Positions 19,902 to 28,341 of a DNA stretch of 28,377 bases are shown piece by piece. A model generated the notes under the pieces. That model saw nothing but the letters and a program-made list of their open reading frames with translations. It had not been told where the DNA came from and made no database searches. The translations under genes were made by a program, and so were the position numbers. Every line of letters starts with the position of its first letter. Positions within the stretch are counted from its first letter, which is position 1. This DNA is from Pseudomonadota bacterium (GTDB lineage Bacteria; Pseudomonadota; Alphaproteobacteria; Sphingomonadales; Sphingomonadaceae), in NCBI GenBank assembly GCA_023416515.1, contig JAEZHP010000089.1:1-28377 (forward strand), given 5' to 3'.

Positions 19902-20630
19902 CTACCCTTCCGCCCGCAACCGATCGACCACCTTCGCCTCGAAAGCGACCGGGTCGGCCACGCCGTCGCGGAGCTCTGCCTCTCCAAGGGCAAGGGCAAT
20001 CCGGCCGCCGGACATCAGGATGCCGCGGTCGCAATAGGCGGTCAGGGTAGAAACGTCGTGGAGCGCCGTGATCAACGTGATGCCCTGGGCTGCCACCAGT
20101 GAGCGCAGGGCGCGCTTGGTGTCGTAGGCGGTGAGCGGATCGAGCCAGTTGAACGGCTCGTCGAGGATGACGATTCCCGGAAGGTCGAGGAAGGCCCCAA
20201 CCAGTGCGACCCGTTGCCTCATGCCCGCCGAAAGCGAGCCGCACGCCCAGTCGATGAAGTCCTCGATGTTGAGCGCCGAGCGCAGGCCCTGGAGCGCAGG
20301 AGCGTCGATCGCCTGCTTTCGCTCCGCGGAAATGGCGAACAGCTCGCGCGGGGTGAGGTCGTCAGGCAGCATGGCGGCGTCGATTGCGAAGCCGACGCGC
20401 CTGGCGCGTCCCGCCCGGTCGCTGCCGAGATCGACCCCGTCGAAGAGGATTCGGCCGGAGCGGATCGGCAGCCGCCCGGCCAGCGCGCGCAGAAGCGTCG
20501 TCTTGCCCGATCCGTTCGCCCCGACCAGGCCAATCCAGGCGGGCCGGTCGTTGGCGTAGCTGAGGCCGGTCACGACGTTTCTGCCGCCGCGGTCGACGCA
20601 GAGCCCCTCGATTTCCAGCGACAGCGTCAA
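19902..20630 (-). CDS. ABC transporter ATP-binding protein
   Basis: About 242 residues. Walker A GANGSGKTT, signature LSAGMRQRVAL, Walker B IVILDEPFNWLD and the H-loop ALHD are all present, so the ATPase should be active. A single nucleotide-binding domain, with no fused membrane part. A TTG overlapping the upstream TGA stop (TTGA) gives the expected N-terminus MTLSLEIEGL; a GTG at 20675 would add 15 residues inside the permease gene. It is coupled to the membrane partner upstream. By size and arrangement this is an exporter-type system of unknown substrate. Confidence 0.9.
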   Translation of the reverse strand: MTLSLEIEGLCVDRGGRNVVTGLSYANDRPAWIGLVGANGSGKTTLLRALAGRLPIRSGRILFDGVDLGSDRAGRARRVGFAIDAAMLPDDLTPRELFAISAERKQAIDAPALQGLRSALNIEDFIDWACGSLSAGMRQRVALVGAFLDLPGIVILDEPFNWLDPLTAYDTKRALRSLVAAQGITLITALHDVSTLTAYCDRGILMSGGRIALALGEAELRDGVADPVAFEAKVVDRLRAEG

Positions 20631-21724
20631 GGCGCGAGGTACCGCATCGCCCGCGCGCGCCGAGCGAGCATCCACAGCCGCACGACCAGAAGAGCCGGCG
20701 CCAACGGCAGCGCCACCAGGCCCACCAGCGCCGCGGCGGCGAGGTCGAGTTGCACAGCGATCTCCGCCGTCTGGCGGGACTTCGTCGCGAAATGCAGAGT
20801 GCGAAGCATGGCAAGAGCCAGGAACACAAGCGGGAGCGCCACCGCGCCGGTGAGCAGCGGGAGGGGAGCGGCCACCCCCGTGGCGAGTGCGCCAATCGTC
20901 AGGCCGCCAGTCAGCGCAGCCGCGAGAGCGGTCGCCACCAATGCTGCCCTCGTGGGCTCATCGCCGAGATAGAGAAGGTAGCGGAGCAGCGACGGCGGCG
21001 TGCGCAGCAGCACCAGGATCAGGAGCAGCAGCATCGGCGTGCCGGCGATCACCGCCGCTGCTGGAGCAGTCAGCTGTGACGAGAGCCAGAGATGGATCGC
21101 CGCGGTGACGGCGCCGATGGCGGCGAAGCCCACAAGATTTGCCGTGAGCGATGGTCCAAACAGACCCATCCTCGCGAGGAGCAGCTCGATCAGGCGTTGG
21201 CGCCGACGCTCGCCCAGCGGCGCCCGGTTCTTGCGTCGACCGGCATTCCGGCGACGGGCGGCCCACGAAATGAAGGCTCGGCGCACGCTTTTTTGCGCGG
21301 CGGCAAGCGCAATGCCCGCGAAATAGGCGAGGAGGAATGTCGGCACGAGAATCGTCCCTCGGCCCGAGGCGACGGACAGGGCCAGTCCCGCGGCGAGCGG
21401 CGGCAGGTTCCAGAACAAGGCGTAAACCCGCGCTGCAGCGGGGCGAAGCGCCTGGCGCGCAACGACGCATTCTTCCCGCAGATGAGCAAGGCGGTTTGCG
21501 ACGGCGAGGTTCACGGCCAGCGCGATGGCCGCCGTGGTCGTCAACGTGAGCGTGGCAGGGAGTTCGGCGATGCTCGCCGCGGCTTCTCCGCCGCCGCGCT
21601 CGATCAACAGCAGCAAGCCGATCGGCACTGCGACGAGCAACAGCAGGATGTCTCGCTTTCGAGCGAAAGCCGCGGCGCCGCTCCTTCGCAGGATCATGAG
21701 ATCGTAGAGGATGAGCGTGCGCAA
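20627..21724 (-). CDS. ABC transporter membrane component (unassigned family)
   Basis: About 365 residues from the TTG at 21724 (MRTLILYDLMILRRSG); an ATG at 21697 gives 356. At least eight hydrophobic helices: about 25-45, 60-85, 105-145, 200-225, 230-255, 270-320 and 330-355. A basic cytoplasmic stretch (RRRNAGRRKNRAPLGERRRQR, shown here only as a 19-residue core: RRNAGRRKNRAPLGERRRQ) sits near 160-180. The downstream ATPase gene overlaps its stop, so the two form one transporter. I do not recognise the permease family. Much longer open frame upstream of the start lies opposite lnt and is not coding. Confidence 0.78.
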   Translation of the reverse strand: MRTLILYDLMILRRSGAAAFARKRDILLLLVAVPIGLLLLIERGGGEAAASIAELPATLTLTTTAAIALAVNLAVANRLAHLREECVVARQALRPAAARVYALFWNLPPLAAGLALSVASGRGTILVPTFLLAYFAGIALAAAQKSVRRAFISWAARRRNAGRRKNRAPLGERRRQRLIELLLARMGLFGPSLTANLVGFAAIGAVTAAIHLWLSSQLTAPAAAVIAGTPMLLLLILVLLRTPPSLLRYLLYLGDEPTRAALVATALAAALTGGLTIGALATGVAAPLPLLTGAVALPLVFLALAMLRTLHFATKSRQTAEIAVQLDLAAAALVGLVALPLAPALLVVRLWMLARRARAMRYLAP

Positions 21725-21820
21725 ACCATCTGCTGAATGCCATGCCCGGGGCGGACGATCAACGAAGGGGCTTTGCCGAAACCATTGCCAGCAACCCACG
21801 CCGTACCCATAGACGGCGCG

Positions 21821-23332
21821 ATGAAATGGTTCCTGGCCTGCGTCGCGGCGGGGGCGGCGAGCGCCTGCGGCTTCGCTCCTCTCAACCTGTGGCCGTTGAC
21901 GCTGATCGGCGTCGCCTTCCTGCTGTGGGCGATCGAGGAGGCGCCGGGCCTTCGAAGCGCACTGCTTCGCGGCTGGGGCTTCGGCCTCGGGCAGTTCGTG
22001 CTTGGGCTCAACTGGATCGCCACCGCCTTCACCTATCAGTCGAACATGCCGGCCTGGCTGGGCTGGATCGCTGTCGTCCTGCTGTCGCTCTACCTCGCGG
22101 TCTATCCGGCCGCGGCCGCCGGCCTCGCCTGGCGCTGGGCGGGCGGAAACCGCCTCAGGATGGTGCTGATCTTCGCTGCGGCCTGGATCGTCACCGAATA
22201 TCTGCGCGCGGTGATGTTCACCGGCTTCCCGTGGAACCCGCTCGGCGTGTCGCTGCTGCTGACCCCGGCGTCGCTCTTCGCCACTTTGTTCGGCACTTAC
22301 GGACTCAGCGGCCTCGCGGCGCTGATCGCCGGAGGCATCTACCTGCTCGCCCGCCGCGGCTGGAAGGACGGCGGCGGCCTGGCAGTCGCGGTCGCCGCGC
22401 TGGTCGCGATCGGCTGGCTCGCAACTCCGGCGCCGGGCGGCGAGGGCGGTCCTGCCGTGCGTATCGTCCAGCCCAACGTCGATCAGGCGACGAAGCATGC
22501 CGAGGGCTACGGCCCCCAGCTCAGCCGATTCCGCGAATCCGCCATGAACACGACCGGCGAGCCGCGCCTCCTCCTCTGGCCGGAGGACGGCGTTCCATTC
22601 CTTCTCGACGAGGACCCGCTCGCCGCCCGCATGATCGGCAACTGGATCGGCGAGGGCGACCTGCTGCTCACCGGCGGCTTCAAGATCGAGCGCGACTCCG
22701 CCGGCCGGCCGCTCGGGGCGCGCAACACCAATTGGGTGATCGACCCGGAAGGGCGCCTCCTCGGGCGCTACGACAAGGCGCATCTCGTTCCTTATGGCGA
22801 ATATCTGCCGATGCGCTCCCTGCTCGAGCCGATCGGCCTGTCGCGGCTCGTCCCGGGCTCGCTGGACACCTGGGAAGGCCCGGGGCCGCGCACGCTCGAC
22901 CTTCCGCGCTTCGGCCGGGTCGGCCTTCAGATCTGCTACGAGATCGTCTTCTCGGGGCAAGTCGTCGAGGACGGCAACCGCCCGGACTTCATCTTCAACC
23001 CGTCCAACGACGCCTGGTTCGGCCGCTGGGGCCCGCCCCAGCATTTCGCCCAGGCGCGGTTGCGGGCGCTCGAGGAGGGGCTCCCGGTTCTTCGCTCGAC
23101 TCCGACAGGCATTTCCGGGGTGATCGACGCGCGCGGCCGAGTCCTCGCCTCGCTTCCCTGGCAGCAGTTCGGGATCATCGACTCGCGCCTGCCCCCGCCC
23201 GCGCCGCCGACCCTGTTCGCCCGCGCCGGCAACCGGATGCCCTTCGTCTTCGCCCTGTTGCTGGTCGTAGCCGCAGCCGTGCTCGCGCGATTGCAGTCGC
23301 GCTCAAAGCGGGCTAGTGAGCGCCGCACATAA
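21821..23332 (+). CDS. lnt: Apolipoprotein N-acyltransferase
   Basis: 503 residues. Lnt adds the third acyl chain to the N-terminal cysteine of lipoproteins in the inner membrane. N-terminal membrane helices (about 1-200, including CGFAPLNLWPLTL) are followed by a nitrilase domain with the catalytic triad E255 (LLLWPEDGVPF), K319 (GRYDKAHLVPYGEYLP) and C372 (VGLQICYEIVF); one last helix ends the protein. Spacing agrees with E. coli E267-K335-C387. The start is uncertain: the ATG at 21821 fits the family, while TTG 21773 and ATG 21737 are alternatives, and no clear ribosome binding site precedes the preferred one. Divergent from the ABC genes. Its stop overlaps the metK palindrome. Confidence 0.96.
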   Translation: MKWFLACVAAGAASACGFAPLNLWPLTLIGVAFLLWAIEEAPGLRSALLRGWGFGLGQFVLGLNWIATAFTYQSNMPAWLGWIAVVLLSLYLAVYPAAAAGLAWRWAGGNRLRMVLIFAAAWIVTEYLRAVMFTGFPWNPLGVSLLLTPASLFATLFGTYGLSGLAALIAGGIYLLARRGWKDGGGLAVAVAALVAIGWLATPAPGGEGGPAVRIVQPNVDQATKHAEGYGPQLSRFRESAMNTTGEPRLLLWPEDGVPFLLDEDPLAARMIGNWIGEGDLLLTGGFKIERDSAGRPLGARNTNWVIDPEGRLLGRYDKAHLVPYGEYLPMRSLLEPIGLSRLVPGSLDTWEGPGPRTLDLPRFGRVGLQICYEIVFSGQVVEDGNRPDFIFNPSNDAWFGRWGPPQHFAQARLRALEEGLPVLRSTPTGISGVIDARGRVLASLPWQQFGIIDSRLPPPAPPTLFARAGNRMPFVFALLLVVAAAVLARLQSRSKRASERRT

Positions 23333-23344
23333 AGATATCCTTAT
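23329..23344. promoter_or_regulatory. Near-perfect 16-bp palindrome upstream of metK (SahR-like operator)
   Basis: ATAAAGATATCCTTAT is symmetric around GATATC with one mismatched pair, and its last bases run into a second TATATCC. It overlaps the lnt stop codon and ends 45 bases before the metK start, where AT-rich bases stand out in a GC-rich region. From memory it resembles operators of the ArsR-type regulator SahR, which controls methionine-cycle genes in Proteobacteria. The symmetry is seen; the regulator is inference. Confidence 0.6.
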
Positions 23345-23388
23345 ATCCGCATAACCACCTAAACCTGATCGAAAAGGCCGTTCTTGCG

Positions 23389-24630
23389 ATGCGCAGCAAT
23401 TACATCTTCACGTCCGAATCGGTGTCGGAAGGCCATCCGGACAAGGTTGCCGACCAGATTTCCGACGCGATCGTCGACCTGTTCATCGGCAAGGACCCCG
23501 AGGCGCGGGTCGCCTGCGAGACCCTGGTGACCACCCAGCGCATCGTCGTCGGCGGCGAGATCCGCTGCAAGGGCGTCTATGACGAGACCGAGTTCGCCGA
23601 CACCCATGGCTGGGCGCCGGGCGTCCGCGACGAGATCGAGCAGGTCGTCCGCCACACCGTCGAGAAGATCGGCTACGAGCAGGCCGGTTTCCACTGGCAG
23701 ACCGCCAGCTTCGACAACCACCTCCACGGCCAGTCCGCGCATATCGCTCAGGGCGTCGACGAGAGCGGCAACAAGGACGAAGGCGCCGGCGACCAGGGCA
23801 TCATGTTCGGCTACGCCACCGACGAGACCCCCGACCTTCTCCCGGCCACCCTCTATTATTCGCACCGAATCCTCGAGCGGATGGCCGAGGACCGTCACTC
23901 CAACAAGGTCGACTTCCTCGAGCCGGACGCCAAGAGCCAGGTGACCCTTCGCTACGAGAATGGCGAGCCGGTCGCGGCGACCGCCCTCGTCGTCTCGACC
24001 CAGCACGCTCCGGGCTATTGCGACGACGGCCGCGAGGGCTCGAACCCCGAGAAATACGGTCAGCTTCGCGACTATGTCGTCGGCGTGTTCAACGACGTCC
24101 TTCCCAAGGGCTTCATCACCGACGAGACCGCGATCTACGTCAACCCGACCGGCCGCTTCGAGATTGGCGGTCCGGACGGCGATGCCGGCCTCACCGGCCG
24201 CAAGATCATCGTCGACACCTATGGCGGCGCGGCCCCGCACGGCGGCGGCGCCTTCTCGGGCAAGGATCCGACCAAGGTCGACCGCTCGGCGGCTTACGTG
24301 GCGCGCTACCTCGCCAAGAACGTGGTTGCCGCGGGCCTCGCCAAGCGCTGCACAATTCAGCTCAGCTACGCGATCGGAATCGCCGAGCCGCTGTCGCTCT
24401 ATGTCGACCTCCACGGCACCGAGCAGAACGGCGCCACCGCCGAGAAGCTGGAGCAGGTCCTCCCGACGCTGGTGCGCCTGACCCCGAAGGGCATCCGCAC
24501 CCATCTCGGCCTCAACAAGCCGATCTACTCGCCGACCGCGGCCTACGGCCACTTCGGCCGCAAGCCGGAAGGCGACCGGTTCAGCTGGGAAAAGACCGAT
24601 CTGGTCGACCAGCTCAAGGCCGCGCTCTAA
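23389..24630 (+). CDS. metK: S-adenosylmethionine synthetase
   Basis: 413 residues. Makes S-adenosylmethionine from methionine and ATP in the cytosol. Starts MRSNYIFTSESVSEGHPDK, with H16, D18 and K19 in the ATP/metal site. DEGAGDQGIMFGYATDE and GGGAFSGKDPTKVDRSAAY are the two family signature blocks. It is somewhat longer than E. coli MetK (384) but normal for the alphaproteobacterial form, which has insertions in the middle. AAGG about 11 bases before the ATG is a weak ribosome binding site. A palindromic site lies upstream and a strong terminator follows, so it is probably a single-gene unit, perhaps with read-through from lnt. Confidence 0.98.
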   Translation: MRSNYIFTSESVSEGHPDKVADQISDAIVDLFIGKDPEARVACETLVTTQRIVVGGEIRCKGVYDETEFADTHGWAPGVRDEIEQVVRHTVEKIGYEQAGFHWQTASFDNHLHGQSAHIAQGVDESGNKDEGAGDQGIMFGYATDETPDLLPATLYYSHRILERMAEDRHSNKVDFLEPDAKSQVTLRYENGEPVAATALVVSTQHAPGYCDDGREGSNPEKYGQLRDYVVGVFNDVLPKGFITDETAIYVNPTGRFEIGGPDGDAGLTGRKIIVDTYGGAAPHGGGAFSGKDPTKVDRSAAYVARYLAKNVVAAGLAKRCTIQLSYAIGIAEPLSLYVDLHGTEQNGATAEKLEQVLPTLVRLTPKGIRTHLGLNKPIYSPTAAYGHFGRKPEGDRFSWEKTDLVDQLKAAL

Positions 24631-24639
24631 CGACAGGAC

Positions 24640-24669
24640 GGCCCGCCCGCACCACGGGCGGGCCTTCTT
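24640..24669 (+). terminator. Rho-independent terminator after metK
   Basis: Perfect 10-bp stem GGCCCGCCCG (24640-24649) and CGGGCGGGCC (24655-24664) with loop CACCA, followed by TTCTT. Confidence 0.9.
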
Positions 24670-24718
24670 GCCCACGACTCCATTTGCGAGTCCCCGCCGG
24701 GGGGCCTAAATCCCGGCC

Positions 24719-27304
24719 ATGCTCGACGCCCAAAGCGCCCCTGCGGCTCCGCCCGCGGCCATCCGCCGCGAAGACTATCGCCCGCCGGCCTGGACCGTCC
24801 CCGAAATATCCCTCGAGTTCGAGCTCGGCGCCGAACGGACGATCGTCCGAAGCCGCCTCACCGTCCAGCGCAACGACGGCGACGGGCCGCTCACCCTCGA
24901 TACCGAGGCCGGCAAGATCCTCAGCGTTCGCGTCGACGGCGAGCCGGTCGACGTCCGGCCCGCGAACGACAAGCTCGTCATCCCGCTCACCGGCGCTGCC
25001 CATGTCGTCGAGACCGAGACCGAAATCTCGCCCGCCGCCAACACCCAGCTGATGGGTCTCTACGCGTCCGGCGGCCTGCTCTGCACCCAGTGCGAGGCCG
25101 AGGGATTCCGCCGGATCACGCCCTTCCCCGACCGCCCCGACGTGCTCAGCCGCTATCGGGTGAAGATGATCGCCGACAAGACGACCTACCCAGTCCTCCT
25201 GTCCAACGGCGACCCGGTCGGCAGCGGCGACCTCGACGGCGGCCGCCACTGGGCCGAATGGCACGATCCCTTCCCCAAGCCCTGCTACCTGTTCGCGCTC
25301 GTCGCCGGCGACCTTCAGGTCCGCAAGGACCAGTTCGTCACCCGCTCCGGCCGCGCCGTCGACCTCGGCATCTGGGTTCGCGAGGAGGACCTTCCGCGCA
25401 CCGAGCACGCCATGAACGCGCTCAAGCAGTCGATGAAGTGGGACGAGGATACCTACGGCCGCGAATATGATCTCGACGTGTTCAACATCGTCGCCGTCGC
25501 CGATTTCAACTTCGGCGCGATGGAGAATAAGGGCCTCAACATCTTCAACTCGCGCTACGTTCTCGCCGACCCCGACATCGCCACCGACGCGGACTATGAC
25601 GCGGTCGCCGGAGTCGTCGCCCACGAATATTTCCACAATTGGTCGGGTAACCGGGTCACCTGCCGCGACTGGTTCCAGCTGTCGCTGAAGGAAGGCTTCA
25701 CCGTCTTCCGTGACCAGAATTTCTCCGCCGACATGGGCTCGGCCGCGGTCAAGCGGATCGAGGACGTCCGCGCACTCCGCGCCGCCCAATTCCCCGAGGA
25801 CGGCGGTCCGCTCGCCCACCCGGTGCGCCCCGATTCCTATATCGAAATCGCCAACTTCTACACCGCGACGGTCTACAACAAGGGCGCCGAGCTCATTCGG
25901 ATGATGCGCACCATCCTCGGCCCCGAACGGTTCCGCGCCGGCTGCGACCTCTATTTCGACCGCCACGACGGCGAGGCGGTGACCTGCGAGGATTTCGTCC
26001 GGGCGATGGAGGATTCGAGCGGCGAGGACCTCTCCCGCTTCCGCCGCTGGTACAGCCAGGCCGGAACGCCGCGCGTCCGCGCGAGCCTCACCCATGAGGC
26101 CGGCGACGGCCGCGCCCATCTCGTGATCGAGCAGGAGGTGCCCGCGACTCCCGGCCAGCCGACCAAGCAGCCCATGCCGATCCCGCTCGGCCTCGCCCTG
26201 TTCGGCGAGCGAAGCGGCGACAAGCATGAGGACCGCCTCGTCCTTCTCGAGGACGAGCGCACCGAATTGGTGTTCGACGGCCTCGGCGAGCGCCCGATCC
26301 TGTCGATCAACCGCGGCTTCTCCGCCCCGGTCATCGTCGAGACCAACCGGAGCGCGGCCGACCTCGCTTTCCTTTCGGCCCGCGACGACGATCCCTTCGC
26401 CCGCTACGAGGCGATGCAGCAGCTGATGCTCGACACGTTGATCGCCTCGATCGACGGCCGCGGCGATCACTCGGCGGTGATCGAGGCGGTCGAGCAGACC
26501 CTTCGCGATCCGGCCCTCGACCCGGCCTTCGTCGGCGAGGCGGTTCTTCTACCCAGCGAGGCGTTCATCGGCGACAATCTGGCCGTGGTCGACCCGGAGA
26601 CGGTCCACGCCGCCCGCGAGTCGCTCCGCCGCGCCCTCGGCGAGCAGCTCGAGGATTTGTGGCGCGCCGCCTACAACTCCTCCACCGCCAACCGCTATGA
26701 GCTGTCGCCGGCCGCCAAGGGCCGCCGCCGCTTGCGGACGGTGTCGCTCGGCTACATCTCGGCTGCCGGTGCCGACGACGCCCCCGCGCTCGCGCTCAAG
26801 CAGTTCGACGAGGCGGACAACATGACCGACCGCCAGGGCGCTCTCGGGGTGCTGGTCAACAGCCATGCTCCGGAGCGCGAGACCGCGCTCGACGGCTTTT
26901 ACGAGCGCTACCGCGACAATGCGCTGGTTCTCGACAAATGGTTCACCGCCCAGGCGCTGTCGACCCGAGACGACACCATCGACTCGGTCGAGCGGCTCGC
27001 CAAGCATCCCGATTTCACGTTGACCAATCCCAACCGGCTTCGCTCGCTCGTCGGCGCCTTCGCCGCCAACCAGCGCGGGTTCCACCACGAATCGGGACGC
27101 GGCTACCGCTTCCTCGCGGACATGATCGCCGCCACCGACAAGCTCAATCCGCAGACCGCCGCGCGCCTGGTTCCCCCGCTCGGCCGCTGGCGCCGCTTCG
27201 GCGAGCCGCGCGCCTCGCTGATGCGCGAAGCCCTGCAGCGGATCGTCGACCAGCCCGGCATCTCCAAGGACGTGTTCGAGCAAGCCAGCAAGAGCCTGGC
27301 CTAA
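24719..27304 (+). CDS. pepN: Aminopeptidase N (M1 family zinc metallopeptidase)
   Basis: 861 residues. Removes N-terminal residues from peptides in the cytoplasm. The M1 exopeptidase motif GAMEN is at 266-270. The zinc site is HEYFH (H302, E303, H306) with the third ligand E325 in SLKEGF, at the standard spacing. NFYTATVYNKGAEL carries the conserved tyrosine. Length and the DUF3458-like C-terminal domains match the E. coli PepN branch (870). The start ATG follows a GGGGGCC stretch, not a strong ribosome binding site. It runs convergent with the HAD gene 29 bases downstream. Confidence 0.97.
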   Translation: MLDAQSAPAAPPAAIRREDYRPPAWTVPEISLEFELGAERTIVRSRLTVQRNDGDGPLTLDTEAGKILSVRVDGEPVDVRPANDKLVIPLTGAAHVVETETEISPAANTQLMGLYASGGLLCTQCEAEGFRRITPFPDRPDVLSRYRVKMIADKTTYPVLLSNGDPVGSGDLDGGRHWAEWHDPFPKPCYLFALVAGDLQVRKDQFVTRSGRAVDLGIWVREEDLPRTEHAMNALKQSMKWDEDTYGREYDLDVFNIVAVADFNFGAMENKGLNIFNSRYVLADPDIATDADYDAVAGVVAHEYFHNWSGNRVTCRDWFQLSLKEGFTVFRDQNFSADMGSAAVKRIEDVRALRAAQFPEDGGPLAHPVRPDSYIEIANFYTATVYNKGAELIRMMRTILGPERFRAGCDLYFDRHDGEAVTCEDFVRAMEDSSGEDLSRFRRWYSQAGTPRVRASLTHEAGDGRAHLVIEQEVPATPGQPTKQPMPIPLGLALFGERSGDKHEDRLVLLEDERTELVFDGLGERPILSINRGFSAPVIVETNRSAADLAFLSARDDDPFARYEAMQQLMLDTLIASIDGRGDHSAVIEAVEQTLRDPALDPAFVGEAVLLPSEAFIGDNLAVVDPETVHAARESLRRALGEQLEDLWRAAYNSSTANRYELSPAAKGRRRLRTVSLGYISAAGADDAPALALKQFDEADNMTDRQGALGVLVNSHAPERETALDGFYERYRDNALVLDKWFTAQALSTRDDTIDSVERLAKHPDFTLTNPNRLRSLVGAFAANQRGFHHESGRGYRFLADMIAATDKLNPQTAARLVPPLGRWRRFGEPRASLMREALQRIVDQPGISKDVFEQASKSLA

Positions 27305-27307
27305 GCC

Positions 27308-27326
27308 CTCTCCCCAGCGGGGAGAG
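27308..27326. terminator. Hairpin between convergent pepN and HAD genes
   Basis: CTCTCCCC and GGGGAGAG form an 8-bp stem with an AGC loop in the 29-bp gap between the two stop codons. No adjacent T-tract on either strand, so intrinsic termination is uncertain; it may serve as a bidirectional RNA 3'-end hairpin. Confidence 0.4.
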
Positions 27327-27333
27327 AGGGGCT

Positions 27334-27954
27334 TTACAGCAGCCCCTCACTGACCAGCCGGGCGCGCAGGTCCTCGGCGGTGGTGAAGAGATGCGCCCGC
27401 ATGCCCACCGCGAGCGCGCCGTCGACGTTGATCTGGCGATCGTCGATGAACAGCGCATCGCGCGGCGCCACTCCGAATCGGTCGAGAGCGAGATAGTAGA
27501 TCGCCGGGTCCGGCTTCATCAGCTTCTCCGCGCCCGACACGACGATGTCCCGGAAACGGCTGAAGAAGGCGCGCTCGCGCTCGACGAAGGGCGTCCAGAA
27601 GTCGGCGGAGAAGTTGGTGATGGCGAAGAGCGGCACTCCCGCCCGATCCAACTCGGCTACGATATCGTGCACCCCGGGAACCGGATCGGTGATCGTCTCG
27701 CCGAATCGGCTGCCCCAGGCTGCGATCAGCTCGGCATAGGCCGGGAAGGTCTCGGAAAGCTCCGCGGCGGCCTCGTCGAAGGGCCGGCCGCCGTCGAGCG
27801 TGTCGTGCCAGGCGTAGAGGTCGGTGTCCTCGATGAACCTGAGGCGCTCCGAATCGTCGGCGATCTGGCGGACGAGGAAGCTCTCCGGATCCCAGCCGTA
27901 GAGGACGTTGCCGACATCGAAGATGACGGCCTTGGGAGCGTCGCTAGCGGTCAT
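27334..27954 (-). CDS. HAD-IA family hydrolase (YihX-like phosphatase)
   Basis: 206 residues. HAD motif I is FDVGNVLYGWDP with nucleophile D13 and glycine at +2, as in E. coli YihX. Motif II lies in FAITNFSADFW. Motif III lysine and motif IV acids are in EKLMKPDPAIYYLALDRFGV...ALFIDDRQINVDGA. The C1 cap is helical (about 25-95). Probably a small phosphatase acting on a sugar phosphate or nucleotide, by analogy with YihX (alpha-D-glucose-1-phosphate phosphatase). Downstream of rpmJ on the same strand but separated from it by a terminator. Confidence 0.9.
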   Translation of the reverse strand: MTASDAPKAVIFDVGNVLYGWDPESFLVRQIADDSERLRFIEDTDLYAWHDTLDGGRPFDEAAAELSETFPAYAELIAAWGSRFGETITDPVPGVHDIVAELDRAGVPLFAITNFSADFWTPFVERERAFFSRFRDIVVSGAEKLMKPDPAIYYLALDRFGVAPRDALFIDDRQINVDGALAVGMRAHLFTTAEDLRARLVSEGLL

Positions 27955-27976
27955 TCCGGATCGGCTCAGGACGAAC

Positions 27977-28009
27977 GAAAACGCACCCTGAAGCCGAGGC
28001 CAGGGTGCG
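27977..28009 (-). terminator. Rho-independent terminator after rpmJ
   Basis: On the minus strand CGCACCCTG and CAGGGTGCG form a perfect 9-bp stem (28001-28009 with 27982-27990) around a ten-base loop, followed by TTTT (27978-27981). Confidence 0.85.
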
Positions 28010-28032
28010 CGGTCGCTGCAGACGCCGGGCTC

Positions 28033-28158
28033 TTAGCCCTGGCGCGCCTTGAAGCGGCGGTTCGTCTTGTTGATGACGTAGGTGCGGCCCCGGCGACGAA
28101 TGACGCGGTTGTCGCGATGGCGCTCCTTGAGCGACTTCAGAGAGTTGCGGATCTTCAT
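28033..28158 (-). CDS. rpmJ: 50S ribosomal protein L36
   Basis: 41 residues, starting MKIRNSLKSLKERHRDNRVI and rich in Arg and Lys. It is the zinc-free type of L36 that lacks the CxxC...CxxxxH ligands, common in alphaproteobacteria. It is a component of the large ribosomal subunit. A short gene, stop TAA, followed by a clear terminator, so it forms a single-gene unit away from the main ribosomal operons, as usual for this type. Confidence 0.96.
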   Translation of the reverse strand: MKIRNSLKSLKERHRDNRVIRRRGRTYVINKTNRRFKARQG

Positions 28159-28272
28159 GGCGCGACGACCTGACCTGTCCTAAACAGAAGTGAATTGAAT
28201 TGCCTGGAAAAGCGAGGCGCTCACCTATGCAAGGGAGCGCCCTTAGTCAAGCCGCACCGGCTGCTCTTCTTG

Positions 28273-28325
28273 CCCCTCCCCTTCAGGGGAGGGGATCAAG
28301 GGGTGGGGGCGAGGCGACGCCTCGC
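28273..28325. repeat. Two adjacent GC-rich hairpins near the window end
   Basis: CCCCTCCCC and GGGGAGGGG (28273-28281 and 28286-28294, loop TTCA) form a perfect 9-bp stem. GCGAGGC and GCCTCGC (28309-28315 and 28319-28325, loop GAC) form a second 7-bp stem. Between them is a G-rich stretch. The pattern looks like a further intergenic repeat unit; the rest of 28159-28272 shows no gene. Confidence 0.55.
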
Positions 28326-28341
28326 GCGGCGCGGGGCGGCG

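Noticed and set aside
21725..23044. Upstream extension of the ABC permease frame opposite lnt
   Set aside because: The extension is antisense to the lnt nitrilase domain and is composed of charged low-complexity residues; the protein begins near 21724.
23333..23388. SAM riboswitch upstream of metK
   Set aside because: Only 56 bases separate the lnt stop from metK and I see no SAM-II or SAM/SAH-type fold; the palindrome looks like a DNA operator.
24614..26470. Long minus-strand open frame opposite pepN
   Set aside because: It is antisense to a fully supported M1 peptidase; its product is rich in Val, Glu, Gly and Ala with no motifs, typical of shadow frames in GC-rich DNA.
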